64,000 nucleotides of DNA from Notospermus geniculatus (lineage: Eukaryota > Nemertea > Pilidiophora > Heteronemertea > Lineidae): assembly GCA_002633025.1 (NCBI GenBank), contig NMRB01001150.1:3347-67346 (forward strand), given 5' to 3'. The notes below the pieces were generated by a model, which worked only from the letters and a program-made list of their open reading frames with translations, was not told the DNA's origin and ran no database searches. Shown here in pieces: positions 13,901-23,667 of this stretch. The stretch's first letter is position 1. Every line of letters starts with the position of its first letter. Made by a program: the position numbers and the translations under genes.

Positions 13901-16900
13901 ACGATGTCAAAACTGTCACGTCATGGCATTTTGACGTCAGGATCTGTGTGTTGACACTGTGTTCATGCCGTGACGTCACTTGATATTTTGACAGCCAATA
14001 TGGCGGCATCGTGTCGTCATGGCAATGTGACGTCACGTGAAGAACCTCTACAGCAACAAACAAAACAGATTCACTAAGGTCATTACGTCTCGCCAAGTTA
14101 AATCAGATTGTCTGCTCTCTCCTCTACTACGATTAGGACATCCCAACCGGATATTATGATCAACTGTCGTAAACATTATGCGAATGAAATGCATAGATAT
14201 CCGTTTTCCTTACAAAATTAATATTGGAGTGGTCCTGTACGCGAAGTGTGAATTATGTACGTGATATTAGTCTAGGCGGCCATTGCGACGAATTATACGG
14301 AAAATATATTGGAAGTGAGCTCGAGGAGATTGGTAAGCACTCTCCAATACTGGAGACTGAATTATATGCAGAGGTTGGAGTGCTTTCATCTGTGATAGTC
14401 TGAAGATTGGTTCGATCACAAATGACTCTCCAATGATGCAAATGGACATATCTACACCAATTGCTTATTTACGTGCTAGTCTTTGAATTGGAGAATGGTT
14501 GTACTCGGCACTCACCAACATCACCGTCCCACACACAAGAATGCATCTACGGGAAGGTGTTTTTTTCATTACAGAATATCATCTTGGCTCGTAATTAAAA
14601 GATATTATTCCATCTAAATGCTAATAAGACTGAGGTATAAGCAGGGCGGATAGATATGGAGAGAGTGCGGACACCTCTGCCCGGTTAATACTTTTAAGGA
14701 TTATTCACAACTAGAATTTTACATGTGAGGACTTTGAATTTTTCACCAAGTGTCACGTAGACACCAAATGGCCACATTCCCCTAATATCATAAGAATTCA
14801 TGAGAATGCACTTTAGGCAATCCTAGTCAGTGGGATATGTCAGAAAGTGCCTTTCTAAGACCATTTGTGTGTACTCACTAGACGGTAAAATCTTTGTGCA
14901 TTTAGCTAGAAATGCCATTGTGGTTAGATGGTGAAATTTTATATTGAGGCTTGTATCCTGAAATCTGAATAACGAGTTTTGTCACGAAATGTACCGTATT
15001 TTCGCGACTATAGGGCGCACCTGACTATAAGGCGCACCCCCTAATTTGACCCAAAATCTTTGACGAAATCCATACATAAGACGCACCGCCGTATAAGGCG
15101 CAGTCCCATCAGTGAATGCTTCAGTGCATATTGTAGATACAATGTATGGCTGGTCAGTGTGCATTGACCGTTCGTGGTAACAACACCCAACATGATTGAT
15201 AGGCCTAATTACAATTGTCCGACTCAAGCCACAGATAAGGCGCACCACCCTATAAGGCGCACCCCCAATTTTAGACCCTTCTTCAAGGAAAAAGGCCGCG
15301 CCTTATAGCCCGAAAATTACGGTAATTGGCCTTTCTTATGTCCAGTCCAATAGGAGGACATTGACAAGAGACTACCATTAAGTTAAAGACTGGAGGAAGC
15401 CAGGAACATCATAACGTACGCATAATCTCATTAATGCAATCATCTTCAACTGGAGCTAAAAATTAGACATCAAACAGTTGACGTCATGCCTGCATCATTT
15501 GATATTTTTGACAATACAAGCTTCTAACATGGATTAATTTGAACGTGGGAGTTCGCATGCGATAATATCCAGCATGTCATCGCTGTGAATGATAAACTCT
15601 AAGATAAATACTAGATTATTGGCCAGGAAACAATCACCATTGCAAAGGAAATGTCATCAAAGCCCACATGTGCGTGCAGCTCCAATCAGAACCAAACTAC
15701 CAGAGGACACATGAAACCAGTTCCCGAACTTCCCCCCTTCATGATGATGACATAAATTTCTATTTCCAACTGGAAGGCAGGAGGTTATGACATATATTTT
15801 TATGTCTATTTATCCCCAAGTGTGCCCAAAAATAAACTCCGTGTTCCAATACCCAATGTGAGCTTGTCATTTCCAAATCCGATAATCAGAAAGACAACAC
15901 TATAATTTCAGTAAGAATTTGAGATTCCAGTCACGAAAGACCTATTTCTGTCTTTTTTGTTCCCAAAATAAACATACTAGGCATGCCACTGCACAAAAGG
16001 AGATGATCACCGTTGCACATAAACTATGCAATCATGGGAAAATCTGAGGTTTAGGTCTTTCATTTTGCTGATCAGGACTTTCCTGTAGTAAAAGGGAGGT
16101 GATAACTGACGATTGGGGAAAAGTTTACAAGCAGACTGAGTTTGATGAGACAATAGCCCCTGTTACACTAGCCCAGTTGAAGCGTGCCGAGCTTGACTTG
16201 GACCGAGCTCGTTTTGAAATTCAAGCAAGACATGCCCGTTTACACTGCCATTTGGCACCAGGACAAGTTGGCTCGACCTGTTCACATTTGGCAAAATTGG
16301 ACCGAACCGTGCCCAGTCCAGACCGAGCACGGTGTAAATTCTGTAGTGTAAATGGGGCTTATGCAGGATTTCCACTTAATGGTGATTTCTACGAGGAATC
16401 AAGAACGTCACAGACCAAAACATTACAAGATCCCTTCTTAATGGGTTAAAACTCGGCCATCAAGATCCATCCAGTCAATAATAAGTTCCTCATGATTAAC
16501 TAGCACAAAGGCTGCATATTTCCTTGTTATTGTGAAACGCCTCAGTGATCTATAATCATGAATCACATCCTGTCCAAACACAGCGGCAAACAAGTCGCAC
16601 ATATTGGAAATCAGCTGCAATTTGTCAAAATATTTCATGGTCACGTTTTTGAAGCGATTGCCGAGATTATACGGATTGAAAGCTAATTTTTAATGAAAAG
16701 CTTTTAAGACTGCGTTTGACATTTCCAGGCAGTTTTCAAAAGAGAAAGCAAAAGAAGAGAAACTTAAGTGATCAGCACCCAGTCAAGAACCTGTCTCAAT
16801 CTCCAAAAGGGAAAATTTTTGCCAGGCAGAACAAACCGGCTCGCAGTTTCTGTTTTATTGCAGTGAAACCAATTCCGATTTTTCCGTGACATGGCTGCCA

Positions 16901-19900
16901 GATCGTGACTAGCGCCAGGGGAAATCTGGTGACTATTCTGAATTTTTGACCAGGATGTTACGTTGAGAAATAATGATAAAATTGGATATGGATTGCATTC
17001 ACCAGCAGGAAACATTCTTCGGTTGAAAAGCTGAAATTACCCTTTTTCTGAGGATGAAAATTGAATAAAGCATACAATAGGACAATCCCTGAACCCTTAC
17101 AAATGACTGAAGTTCTTCGAAACCAATTCTAAATGGATTATCCAGAGGCAAAATACTCGGCCAGGTGAATCTTGCTGTCTTTGAACTTGAGCGATCACAT
17201 ACCGCTCCATTGAGCCCGGCGTTTTTGTCACGCGAACGCAAGTCCGATCATGCAAGCTACATTCAGAAGGTTTATCGCCTCGCAGGTTCTCCATTAGAGC
17301 CTTCTGCAAAATGAACCTAAAGGTCATATGGATAAATCATATGTAGCTGCTTGGGTTTACTGACCAAATAATGACCCAACAATTGGCCAGAGTGATCAGC
17401 GCATAGTTGGACATCAAACAATGAAAACATAATAAACAAGCAAGAATTAAAATACATTTTGCCAAATTTCTGTACTCATGCAAGTCATGTAAGTACATGG
17501 TCACATGGATCTACAACAGTCAATTGAGGCCATGAAAATTAGAGGGCTTACAGTATCTTCACATCTTCTAAAGAGTCTCATTGTCTCTTTATTTAGAAAC
17601 ATCGGTCAGTTCCTGTCTTCCGTTCATCGCAAAAACAATGCCGAACGTCTGAATCACCAATCAATTCACCGTGACTACCAATTTTCTACAGCAGACGTAT
17701 ATCGACTACGTATTTCCCATGGTATGACATCACTATGCATTTCCGCTCAACGGGGCTTCCCCGCCAATCTACGAACTGTTATTATAGGTATAAGGGAATT
17801 CCCCCTGGTGTGACGTCAACGGGAGTAAATTTCCCCGAGGATGTACGCATTGTTTCCCTTTGATCATGTGACAGTTGATCGACGCGATTATTGGAAGTCG
17901 ATCAAGAATATTGATCATTGATCAATTTACAGGGCGTTAGTCACCAGTTGCAGTCAACTGTAATGTATAGTATACAGCTAGTCGATGAGCGGTAGGATTT
18001 GCAACGGAAATCTGACTATCTGGCTTGATAATTAGAACCAGTCGGTACAGTTTGGCCAAATGTAAACAGGCCGAGCCAGCTTGTCCCGGTGTGGTGTAAA
18101 TGAATGTAGCTATAAACCAGTGCCCGGGTTACAAAAGGTTCTATTGTATCCTGAATATTGGTTTTTCTCCTCGTGCGGCTTATTCCGTCCTACGCAATAG
18201 GGTAGGGAACTGATTTATGGGGGGCAGTGAATTACGTTACACCTGTACCAAACGGTAGTGTACACAGGCGTGTCTCGTTCGAATTTCAAACCGGGTTTGG
18301 TCTGGAAAGAGCTCGGCACGCTTCAACTGGCCTAGTGTAAAAGGGGCTATAGGTAAATTTCATATGACACCTGGTTATACGCTAAAGGTCACAGTGAACG
18401 ACAAATTGGTTGTCCGGGCACCCGGGACAACTGATTTTCCCAAACGGACAAGCCATTTCATCCAATCAGTTGTCCGTGGACAACTGCCCTGAGAGCAGCT
18501 TTATCATGAAATGCTTAACATTTAGGCCTACGGGCAATCAACGTTTGATGCGGACAACCAAATTCTGGAGTTCAGGTTGTCCGTGGACAACCAGCAAAAA
18601 AACTGATTTGTCGTTCTCTGGAAGGATCGATGTATTTACCAAAAGATAGAGAGGATATGAGAAGGAAGAGTGCACTGACACAACTAAATGTACATTAACA
18701 GGAGATTGACGCCTGCAGACACACCCTCTTTCAGATGGCAAGCTCTAAGTGGTATCCCATCCCATTAGGACCACTTTCTTCCCATCATATTGCCTCAATA
18801 AATCTCACACATATCATCTCGATGAACATCCCTCTGAGCAACATGTAGAGTCTTCCTGCCTGTTCTGGAATGGGCATGGCCCTGTCTTAGTCGCCGGGCA
18901 ATCAATTACAGCCATCTAAAGCAATCTGATTCTGATCGAATCCATTGTGGAGATCAATGCTGGTAATGGCATTTAGCTCTCTGTAGATATGTTATGAAAG
19001 CGGTCGTGACCAACTTCTGTTAGAACCCCAGCAATATGGATCGATCAATGGTATTTACCTTATTTTAAGATATGAAAATCACGGAGGTTGCTAGTGTGCA
19101 TGGCTTCCGCTGAAGTATTGATTAACTTGTGTGACAATGGCGAGTTGTGTACAGATATGTATGTACAGAAATGGTGGCAAGACGGATAGAATGGAGTGGA
19201 GTGGCATTGCAGGGGTGGTCAACATCCGTGCTTACGGATTTCTCATATCTCTGGTGCCATGAGGCACCTGGGAGTTTTCTCTTGTAATTTGGCACTCTAT
19301 GGCAGCACAACTAGTGTGTGTCATTGGTCTTAGCATAAGCCGTAAGGAAACTAACAACAGTGAATCGCCCATGGTGAGCCAACTTCTGCAAGAAAACTCT
19401 CCAGTGGACAGTCGCCTTAGTGGGTGGTGGTGCCCACTGTGAACTAACTTCCGCAAGAAATCTCTCCCATGGACAGGCGCCTTTAGAATGGGTGGTGGTG
19501 GCAGCGGTGGCGGTGGTGGTCATTGACATTTCGCTCTTCTCTGAAGCTAGACGCACTGTCTGTAGAGCGTCACCTCAAGTCTGATGAAGAACCTTCAGTA
19601 CTTGTCTGGATACAGACCCTATAGATCTAACAAATGTTCAATATAGGTCTTGACCTGCCAACCTTCCACTTTCAGCTCCAATTTATACACAAGGCCTGAT
19701 ATGCTATCACCAAGCCGGCCAACAAGATCATTTTGCTGGCTATACTAGAGAAATACAACTTCTCTTCAACAGATACCACCTTTCACCACCTGTTTTCACC
19801 AAGAGAAGGAATCCACTCAAGTTTCCACATGACTTCTCTAATTGGAATAAATTGCTCGGTGTTTGAATCATCAGTAAACCTGGTAGCAAGATTGAAGGTA

Positions 19901-22900
19901 GCTATACTATAAAGTGAGACGCCAGCCCACCTACATATTCTGAAGATCTCACCAAGTTTTCACAATTTCAAGATATTTATACAACCTTCTGCCCGACATG
20001 ATAAACTAAGCATGAGGAATTTAGTCTGTCTCTGTTAGTTGTAATTTAGTACATTTTCCAGACCAATTAAGACATTGATTAAATGAAACGACATACTGTT
20101 ATGGAGATACTAGGCATTATTTTAAAACACAGTCTGTTAGAACAATAGGATAGCAACTTGTGTACGAGTACATGTATTTTCCTCGGTTGTGACATGCACA
20201 TATTTTTGCTAGAGTGGGTCACATTTTCCCTCAACACCATTTTGATTTTCATTTTGGACTTATGCCTGCCCACAGTCCAGCAGTCCAGTCAAATCATTCC
20301 TTTCACTCTGCACCAACCCAGCTTCACATTCGCACACCTATTTCTAACTCTCCAAGAACTTGACAGCCTTCCTGCTCACAAATCACCACCATCTACATTA
20401 TCATTTCATCTTGCTTGTCTGGCTTCCCCAGTAAAGACAGATTTGCACTAATCCTGCAGTTATACTGCCTCCCTTTTGGTTTGATTGAAGGAGGGAGACG
20501 AGCAAGCTGAATAATGAGACAACATCCACTTTGGCTTTTGACCTTTACCAAAAAGAGAAATGTATAGAACAGAAATTGACGAAATGCAACGATGACACAA
20601 GTCAGATACTGACAATAAAATGCTGAAAAATAATGGCAATGTATCATTTTACAGGGTGATATATTGTAAAACGAGATATTTTCACGTGCCACTCACGCCA
20701 TTGATCTCACGCCGAGGATGCGAGGTCACCAATACAGCTTAAGAGCAAATGGCCTCAAAATGTTTGTGAAATTCACTCTGAAATATTTTGATCGCCAAAT
20801 TATCAGGTTTTACAGTACCGGTATACTGAATCTGACACAAAAATACAAATTCGGCAGAAGTTGAGAGTTTAAAACTGCTTTTCAACCACCTTACTTGTGA
20901 TACAACAAAGAAGTCAACTACACTGAACCCACCTTGTTTGTCAACTGTGAAAGGTACATTTGGCGTCCTGACCCGGTAGTTGCAAATTTTGTTCCGATCC
21001 GATGTCCTTGTTTCTTTAGCTGTGACCTTGAGGAGAGGCTCTGTGTGTACTCCCTCCTCAATTTTTGCGAAATAGGATTGTTTTTCCCATGTTGGTCGTA
21101 AAACTGCTTTTCAACCACCTTACTTGTGATACAACAAAGAAGTCAACTACACTGAACCCACCTTGTTTGTCAACTGTGAAAGGTACATTTGGTGTCCTGA
21201 CCCGGTAGTTGCAAATTTTGTTCCGATCCGATGTTCTTGTTTCTTTAGCTGTGACCTTGAGGAGAGGCTCTGTGTGTACTCCCTCCTCAATTTTTGCGAA
21301 ATAGGATTGTTTTTCCCATGTTGGTCGTGCTACTTCAAGCACCCGGATGTGCACGCGGGCACTGAAACAGAAATGGAGATAAAAATAATCCTTGGGAAAA
21401 ATGCAACGGCCAACCTGGGGATAGATGTGACATGTCTCTGCAAACCCAGTTAAAGTTGCTCTCTGAAGTCGGCAGGTTGAAATGGTTGAGACCAATGTTT
21501 TGTCAATTTCAGTAGGCCTAGGCTTGTCTGTCTTTTGTAGAATCTGAGTGATTACATTTCTTCCTTTATCTCCTGGAGTTATTTTGGTTCATCCTGGTTT
21601 ATATCTCGTGAAGGGTCACAAATGCGAACTGCCAATAACTCTAATCTACACCAACATTTCTCTCAACCCTTTTTCACAAATATTTGGCATTGGCAATCAC
21701 TTTCAAAATAGCTCTGCAATAGAACCGCAGAAAGAAAGTTTCTTGCATATGCACCAGCATAATCGCCACAACAAAGCGAGTTGTAAATTGCAATTATGGA
21801 AACAAGACACTGCATCATTTCCTGCCCGTCACACGGAGACATCTCCTCCGCTGCCTCATTAGTGTGATGGAATCTAATTAGTAACTTTCGGGAGAAAAAT
21901 CGCAGCGGAGAAAATATGCAATTTGGGGATATTGATCGACTTGGCGGAAGTGTTCATCCGGATCCATTTGTCAAACAAAAGCTTGTTAACTGAAGAAGGT
22001 GGATTGCTTACGTGAGAGGGCTTGAGTTGTGGAGCAGTAACTTAAGAAATAACACGCAAAGTACAGCGACAACAAGCAATACACTCACATGAAGTCTACA
22101 GGCAAGGCTGGAAAAGTACTGGTTTGGTCCCACTTATTACCAACTGCAGGTTCACTTTTTTTTGCTAGCTACCAAAGGGTAGAGTTCAACTTACATATTC
22201 CTATTATTAAGTAAATTGGAATGTGACTCCAGATCAGGAGTGGTGTGGCTGTTCACATTCTCTCTGAACACTTACGTTTCTGATTGCCGCTCTGGAGATC
22301 CACAATCATATGCTTCTATACTGAAGGCATAGTTTTGTCGTTTTTCAAAATCTAATTTTTCATGGGGACCCAAATCTAAGTATGCTTCACCGCTGGTGTG
22401 GTTCTCTAGCCTCACTTTGAATGGGATATGTTGGTCATCCAAACGGAATAATTTGTATCCACAGATAAACCCTGAAAGGAAAAGAAAACAATATTTTTAC
22501 AAACAGGATTATGTTGATCATTGATGGATGTTGCATAAAACATGCTTCCATTTTGTGAGGGGCACACTTTGCAATGCACCTTTCATACTTTAATCATGCT
22601 TCAATGGGGACCCTAGCTCACTGCCTCAATAGTGGTTAAAACTAGAAATGAAACTGACATCCCAGTCCTGATCAATTTCCCACACAAAAGGCATTCATTG
22701 TATAGGACCGGGTTTTGGTGTGCTGCCCACTATCGTAGCTATGATCCCCATTTCATGCTTATTTCATGCATAAACTATGCACGAAACATACTGTATTTGG
22801 TAAGGGCAGTGTACGTCATCATGTGAAGGTACCTGGGCACCAAAGCTAGCATCAAATTGTTGTGGAGATGAGTAGTTCATATTCAGTTTCATGACAGTTA

Positions 22901-23667
22901 GATCTTTTAGCTCATTTGAATTCAAGACACATTTTCAAATGATTGAAAGCCATTTTAACGTAGTTTGCACACCTGCAGTGTCCAAAGTAAAACATGCTTA
23001 TCCAATGACTAATGATAAATCTACACAGTTATCGGTGGCTAAAAAACCAATTGCTTCTTTTTCCGCTGATAAAGAGATGAGTCACTGATAACGACAACTC
23101 TGTACAACAAAGAAACGTGCATGGAAATGCACAGATCAACTTCTGATCTGATGTAGGCTAAGAGTGGAAATGGAAATAGACAGTTCCACAGTTCAATGTT
23201 CATACAAATTGACAGACACCGAAACACATAGAATGTTTTTAACTTATTTGACCGGAAACGAGGTCTCTGCCAGCAGGGACACTGCACATTGAATCCTGCA
23301 TCATCAAGGAAGTTGAGGGTACGATTCCGTACCCTGAAAATTTTGAGATTTTCTTCAATCACAGCCACCAGATGCCTGGAAATCACTGGATGAATTTTGT
23401 GTGAACAAAATTCCATTGGTGCACCTACACTGAAACAGCTCTGCAAGTTTTAACAAACAGGGTTCTTCAAATGGAAGCGATTTGTTCCAACAATGAATTA
23501 ACTCATTAATTTTTTACTTACTTGCTCCTCCCATTTGATCATCATCTTTCGCTCTTAATTGTGGACTTAATGACACTGTTTCCTGATTTTCTGAGATGAC
23601 TCCATGGTAGGATTCAACAACTTCTCCATTATATTGTTTATTAGCACAGGTGAGAAGGCGTTTGGTT
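1768..23667 (-). CDS. CLSTN: Calsyntenin gene, seven consecutive coding exons (5' half of the gene, 3' end beyond the left edge)
   Basis: Calsyntenins are type I membrane proteins of the cadherin superfamily, with two N-terminal cadherin repeats, a LamG/LNS-like domain, one membrane span and an acidic cytoplasmic tail. They act at synapses and in kinesin-dependent vesicle transport. Seven minus-strand exons encode about 444 residues in family order: the N-terminal YHG(V/I) segment, cadherin repeat 1, cadherin repeat 2 (PFTVDK..), the GKGCDRDTYS linker, then the LamG domain (DLLPTPD, NRHHYSVF, NEWHHYAISVDFP). All internal exons have GT/AG borders and adjacent phases join without a frame break. 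Membrane span and tail are not in the window. The vertebrate paralogues CLSTN1-3 arose within vertebrates, so no number is assigned. The identification rests on recognised family motifs, not a database search. Confidence 0.95.
2114..2441. mobile_element. MITE-like inverted-repeat element in the calsyntenin intron between the LamG exons
   Basis: The left end (aagctatgtgcacacagagc) is the imperfect inverse of the right end (ctaagctctgtgagcacaca). The element, about 328 bp, fills most of the 552 bp intron 1947-2498. No second copy seen in the window. Confidence 0.6.
2499..2765 (-). CDS. CLSTN: Calsyntenin exon (LamG/LNS domain, first part)
   Basis: A 267 bp exon with acceptor ttcgcatag and donor GAGAAG|GTAGGT. 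It reads GASAGSVDLLPTPDLFSSW.., DGNESDQIYAFDGKTNAVEI, then HFTVMAWLKHE, the start of the calsyntenin LamG domain. Phase matches the exons on both sides (one base in from 8100-8291, one base out). The family pattern of an 'SDQ.(F/Y).F(D/N)G' strand followed by '(V/E)(E/R)IPDG' is clear. Confidence 0.94.
2941..3187 (+). mobile_element. Foldback MITE (ATAGACGATTCTCGAATTCG family), copy 1
   Basis: Termini form a long imperfect inverted repeat: agacgattctcgaattcgca on the left and the inverse of a tttgagaacggtctatt end on the right. Sub-terminal arms of gatctgcgcacttccgccga are also inverted. A reverse-oriented relative lies at 6537-6780. Confidence 0.7.
6537..6780 (-). mobile_element. Foldback MITE (ATAGACGATTCTCGAATTCG family), copy 2, inverted
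   Basis: Its right end, gaattcgagaatcgtctatt, is the reverse complement of the left end of the 2941-3187 copy. Both share the gatttcggcggaa(g/a)tgc arm and the gcgtcacgtca-type centre. Both copies lie in the same calsyntenin intron. Confidence 0.7.
7124..7313 (+). mobile_element. MITE with GGCAGTCTAGGAAAACCC termini, copy 1 of 4
   Basis: Left terminus ggcagtctaggaaaacccg, right terminus its inverse (cgggttttcctagaccacga). Relatives at 12296-12478, 28044-28154 (cut by the N gap) and 38576-38722. Shared internal motifs include actttcctcaaatgcgacat and aatgatcaacaagggctg. Confidence 0.75.
7591..7724. mobile_element. Foldback element, TTGGCTCTC family, copy 1
   Basis: tctcatacaaattggctctc on the left and agagagctaacttgtgtgag on the right form inverted arms. 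A relative with the same arms (agttggctctcaatgggcaa) is at 54728-54886. Confidence 0.6.
8100..8291 (-). CDS. CLSTN: Calsyntenin exon (post-cadherin linker, GKGCDRDTYS motif)
   Basis: A 192 bp exon with acceptor tatctctttag and donor TTTGTG|GTGAGT. It encodes IQDRIEYEPRSG, a Cys-containing strand, and KHIGKGCDRDTYSIKSQRKL. The IEYEP and GKGCDR(D/E)TYS motifs are diagnostic of calsyntenins between cadherin repeat 2 and the LamG domain. Phase matches both neighbouring exons. Confidence 0.95.
8596..8748 (-). CDS. CLSTN: Calsyntenin exon (cadherin repeat 2, C-terminal part)
   Basis: A 153 bp exon with acceptor tatattttacag and donor GGAAAG|GTGAGC. It encodes NILLKKGQQLKYDVQHNHIL, then AVEAVDCKNKTSKPVMVNI and the CDLGWKG end. 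The A.DC..K.S.P..V.I pattern is the final strand pair of calsyntenin cadherin repeat 2. Its first two bases complete the Gly codon begun by the 21162-21361 exon, so the two are consecutive across a 12.4 kb intron. Confidence 0.94.
9245..9324. repeat. 40 bp perfect tandem duplication
   Basis: The unit gaagtaaatacaaagaacgc...attcgtttc occurs twice in a row with no difference. No function evident. Confidence 0.85.
10181..10272 (-). mobile_element. ~95 bp hairpin MITE, CATCCTCCCACAGCAGGG family, copy 1
   Basis: Arms gtcctcccacagcaggggtt and ctgctatgggaggatg fold back on each other. The interior is inverted relative to the 11914 and 25785 copies (the 'aggggtt...' arm comes first). Confidence 0.8.
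11169..11331. mobile_element. MITE with ACAGTGGAACCTCTCTTA termini, copy 1
   Basis: Left end acagtggaacctctcttaac, right end the inverse (taatagagaggttctactgt). The interior has repeated 'aaggacacc' and 'cattttgacctctgt' segments. A second copy is at 52422-52599. Confidence 0.8.
11914..12019 (+). mobile_element. Hairpin MITE, CATCCTCCCACAGCAGGG family, copy 2, with target-site duplication
   Basis: catcctcccacagcagggct pairs with cccctgctgtgggaggatg. The element is flanked on both sides by ctgtgtgtt, a 9 bp direct repeat that fits a target-site duplication. Confidence 0.85.
12296..12478 (-). mobile_element. MITE with GGCAGTCTAGGAAAACCC termini, copy 2 of 4
   Basis: Starts gcggcagtctaggaaaaccc and ends tgttttcctagaccgccaca. 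Its internal sequence is in the opposite orientation to the 7124-7313 copy. Confidence 0.75.
12931..13185 (+). mobile_element. Dispersed MITE 'GGATCCAGGG...GGGGGCGTAC', copy 1
   Basis: ggatccagggtcgacagaaa near the left end and ggcgtacgccccctggcccc near the right end are the inverted arms. The shared interior is gtggtgagcactgaa and agaaaaatttgacaat. A second copy, interrupted by an N gap, is at 57246-57476. Confidence 0.65.
13839..14050. mobile_element. MITE with TAGAGGTT termini carrying three CRE (TGACGTCA) sites
   Basis: tagaggttttag on the left is inverted as agaacctcta on the right, with sub-terminal tgacgt arms. Perfect TGACGTCA palindromes lie at 13932, 13971 and 14028, plus half sites. 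CRE palindromes are bound by CREB/ATF factors. Whether they act here is unknown. Confidence 0.7.
14992..15324. mobile_element. MITE with TACCGTATTTTCG termini (Tc1/mariner-like, 'ataaggcgcac' repeats)
   Basis: taccgtattttcgcgactat on the left and the inverse tagcccgaaaattacggta on the right define about 333 bp. Interior 'tataaggcgcac' units alternate in direct order. TA at both outer ends fits a TA target-site duplication. This terminus is common in animal genomes, which makes the call firm even though the autonomous family is not shown here. Confidence 0.8.
16155..16359 (+). mobile_element. MITE with GCCCCTGTTACACTAGCC termini, copy 1
   Basis: agcccctgttacactagccc on the left and tagtgtaaatggggct on the right are inverted. 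The interior carries gcgtgccgagct and gaccgagctcg. The open frame across it (16099-16449) is a by-product of the repeat, not a gene. Confidence 0.7.
18048..18349 (-). mobile_element. MITE with GCCCCTTTTACACTAGGCC terminus, copy 2, interrupted
   Basis: The right end gcctagtgtaaaaggggct and the arm gagctcggcacgcttcaact match the 16155 copy in reverse. The left part (aaatgtaaacaggccgagcc) is shortened, and unrelated sequence of ~200 bp separates the halves. Confidence 0.55.
18409..18592. repeat. Cluster of three GTTGTCC...GGACAAC hairpins
   Basis: Inverted pairs at 18409-18431, 18467-18486 (cagttgtccgtggacaactg) and 18575-18592 (ggttgtccgtggacaacc), with single GGACAA half sites between. Two of them share the same GT spacer. 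Confidence 0.7.
20871..21099 (-). pseudogene. Truncated tandem duplicate of the calsyntenin cadherin exon
   Basis: Bases 20871-21099 repeat 21100-21328 with an offset of 229 bp and only two C/T differences that I can see. The duplicate keeps the exon donor (CAAG|GTGGGT at 20933/20932) but ends abruptly at 21099, so it lacks the first ~33 exon bases and the acceptor. It is therefore not a usable exon by itself. It may be a recent tandem duplication or an assembly overlap of two haplotypes left in place. Confidence 0.8.
21162..21361 (-). CDS. CLSTN: Calsyntenin exon (end of cadherin 1 / start of cadherin 2)
   Basis: A 200 bp exon with acceptor atttctgtttcag and donor AAACAAG|GTGGGT. It encodes ARVHIRVLEVARPTWEKQSY, then FAKIEEG, NKICNYRV and TPNVPFTVDK, the classic calsyntenin cadherin segment. 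Its first base completes ACT (Thr) with the preceding exon. A truncated, near-identical second copy lies immediately downstream in transcription at 20933-21099. This complete copy is the one with both splice sites. Confidence 0.94.
22276..22471 (-). CDS. CLSTN: Calsyntenin exon (cadherin repeat 1)
   Basis: A 196 bp exon with acceptor tcctttcag and donor AGAAAC|GTAAGT. It encodes FICGYKLFRLDD, QHIPFKVRLENHTSGEAY, EKLDFEKRQNY and AFSIEAYDCGSPER. The ICG(F/Y), LD.E..(Q/K)(N/D)Y.F.I.AYDCG pattern is the conserved calsyntenin cadherin 1. It ends with two bases (AC) that the next exon completes with T. Confidence 0.95.
22472..23521 (-). other. Calsyntenin intron (1.05 kb) with a dispersed repeat
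   Basis: Bases 22611-22760 carry a repeat (atgaaactgacatccc, gatcaatttcccacacaaaa, tagctatgatcc) that recurs at 30231-30385 and 41371-41528. The remainder is ordinary intron. Confidence 0.6.
23522..23667 (-). CDS. CLSTN: Calsyntenin exon (N-terminal segment after the signal peptide)
   Basis: A 146 bp exon with acceptor tctatctttcag and donor GAGCAA|GTAAGT. It encodes ..NKQYNGEVVESYHGVISEN then QETVSLSPQLRAKDDDQMGG, matching the calsyntenin N-terminus (YHG(I/V)..EN....L.P.L.A.D). It needs two bases from the upstream exon, whereas the candidate signal-peptide exon at 47271-47340 supplies one. An unseen small exon or another first exon is therefore likely. Confidence 0.9.

Larger units (their letters stand above)
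8749..21161 (-). other. Calsyntenin intron (12.4 kb), repeat-rich
   Basis: A long intron between the two cadherin-repeat-2 exons. It holds a 40 bp tandem duplication (9245-9324), at least ten foldback/MITE elements listed separately, GTTGTCC hairpins (18409-18592) and the truncated exon duplicate (20871-21099). A GGT-rich tract (gggtggtggtggcagcggtg) lies near 19490. The stretches 9330-10180, 15330-16150, 16360-18040 and 18650-20870 show nothing I can support as a gene. Confidence 0.7.

Noticed and set aside
16099-16449. 116-codon plus frame
   Set aside because: It lies over the GCCCCTGTTACACTAGCC MITE, whose relative at 18048 shows the sequence is a repeat.
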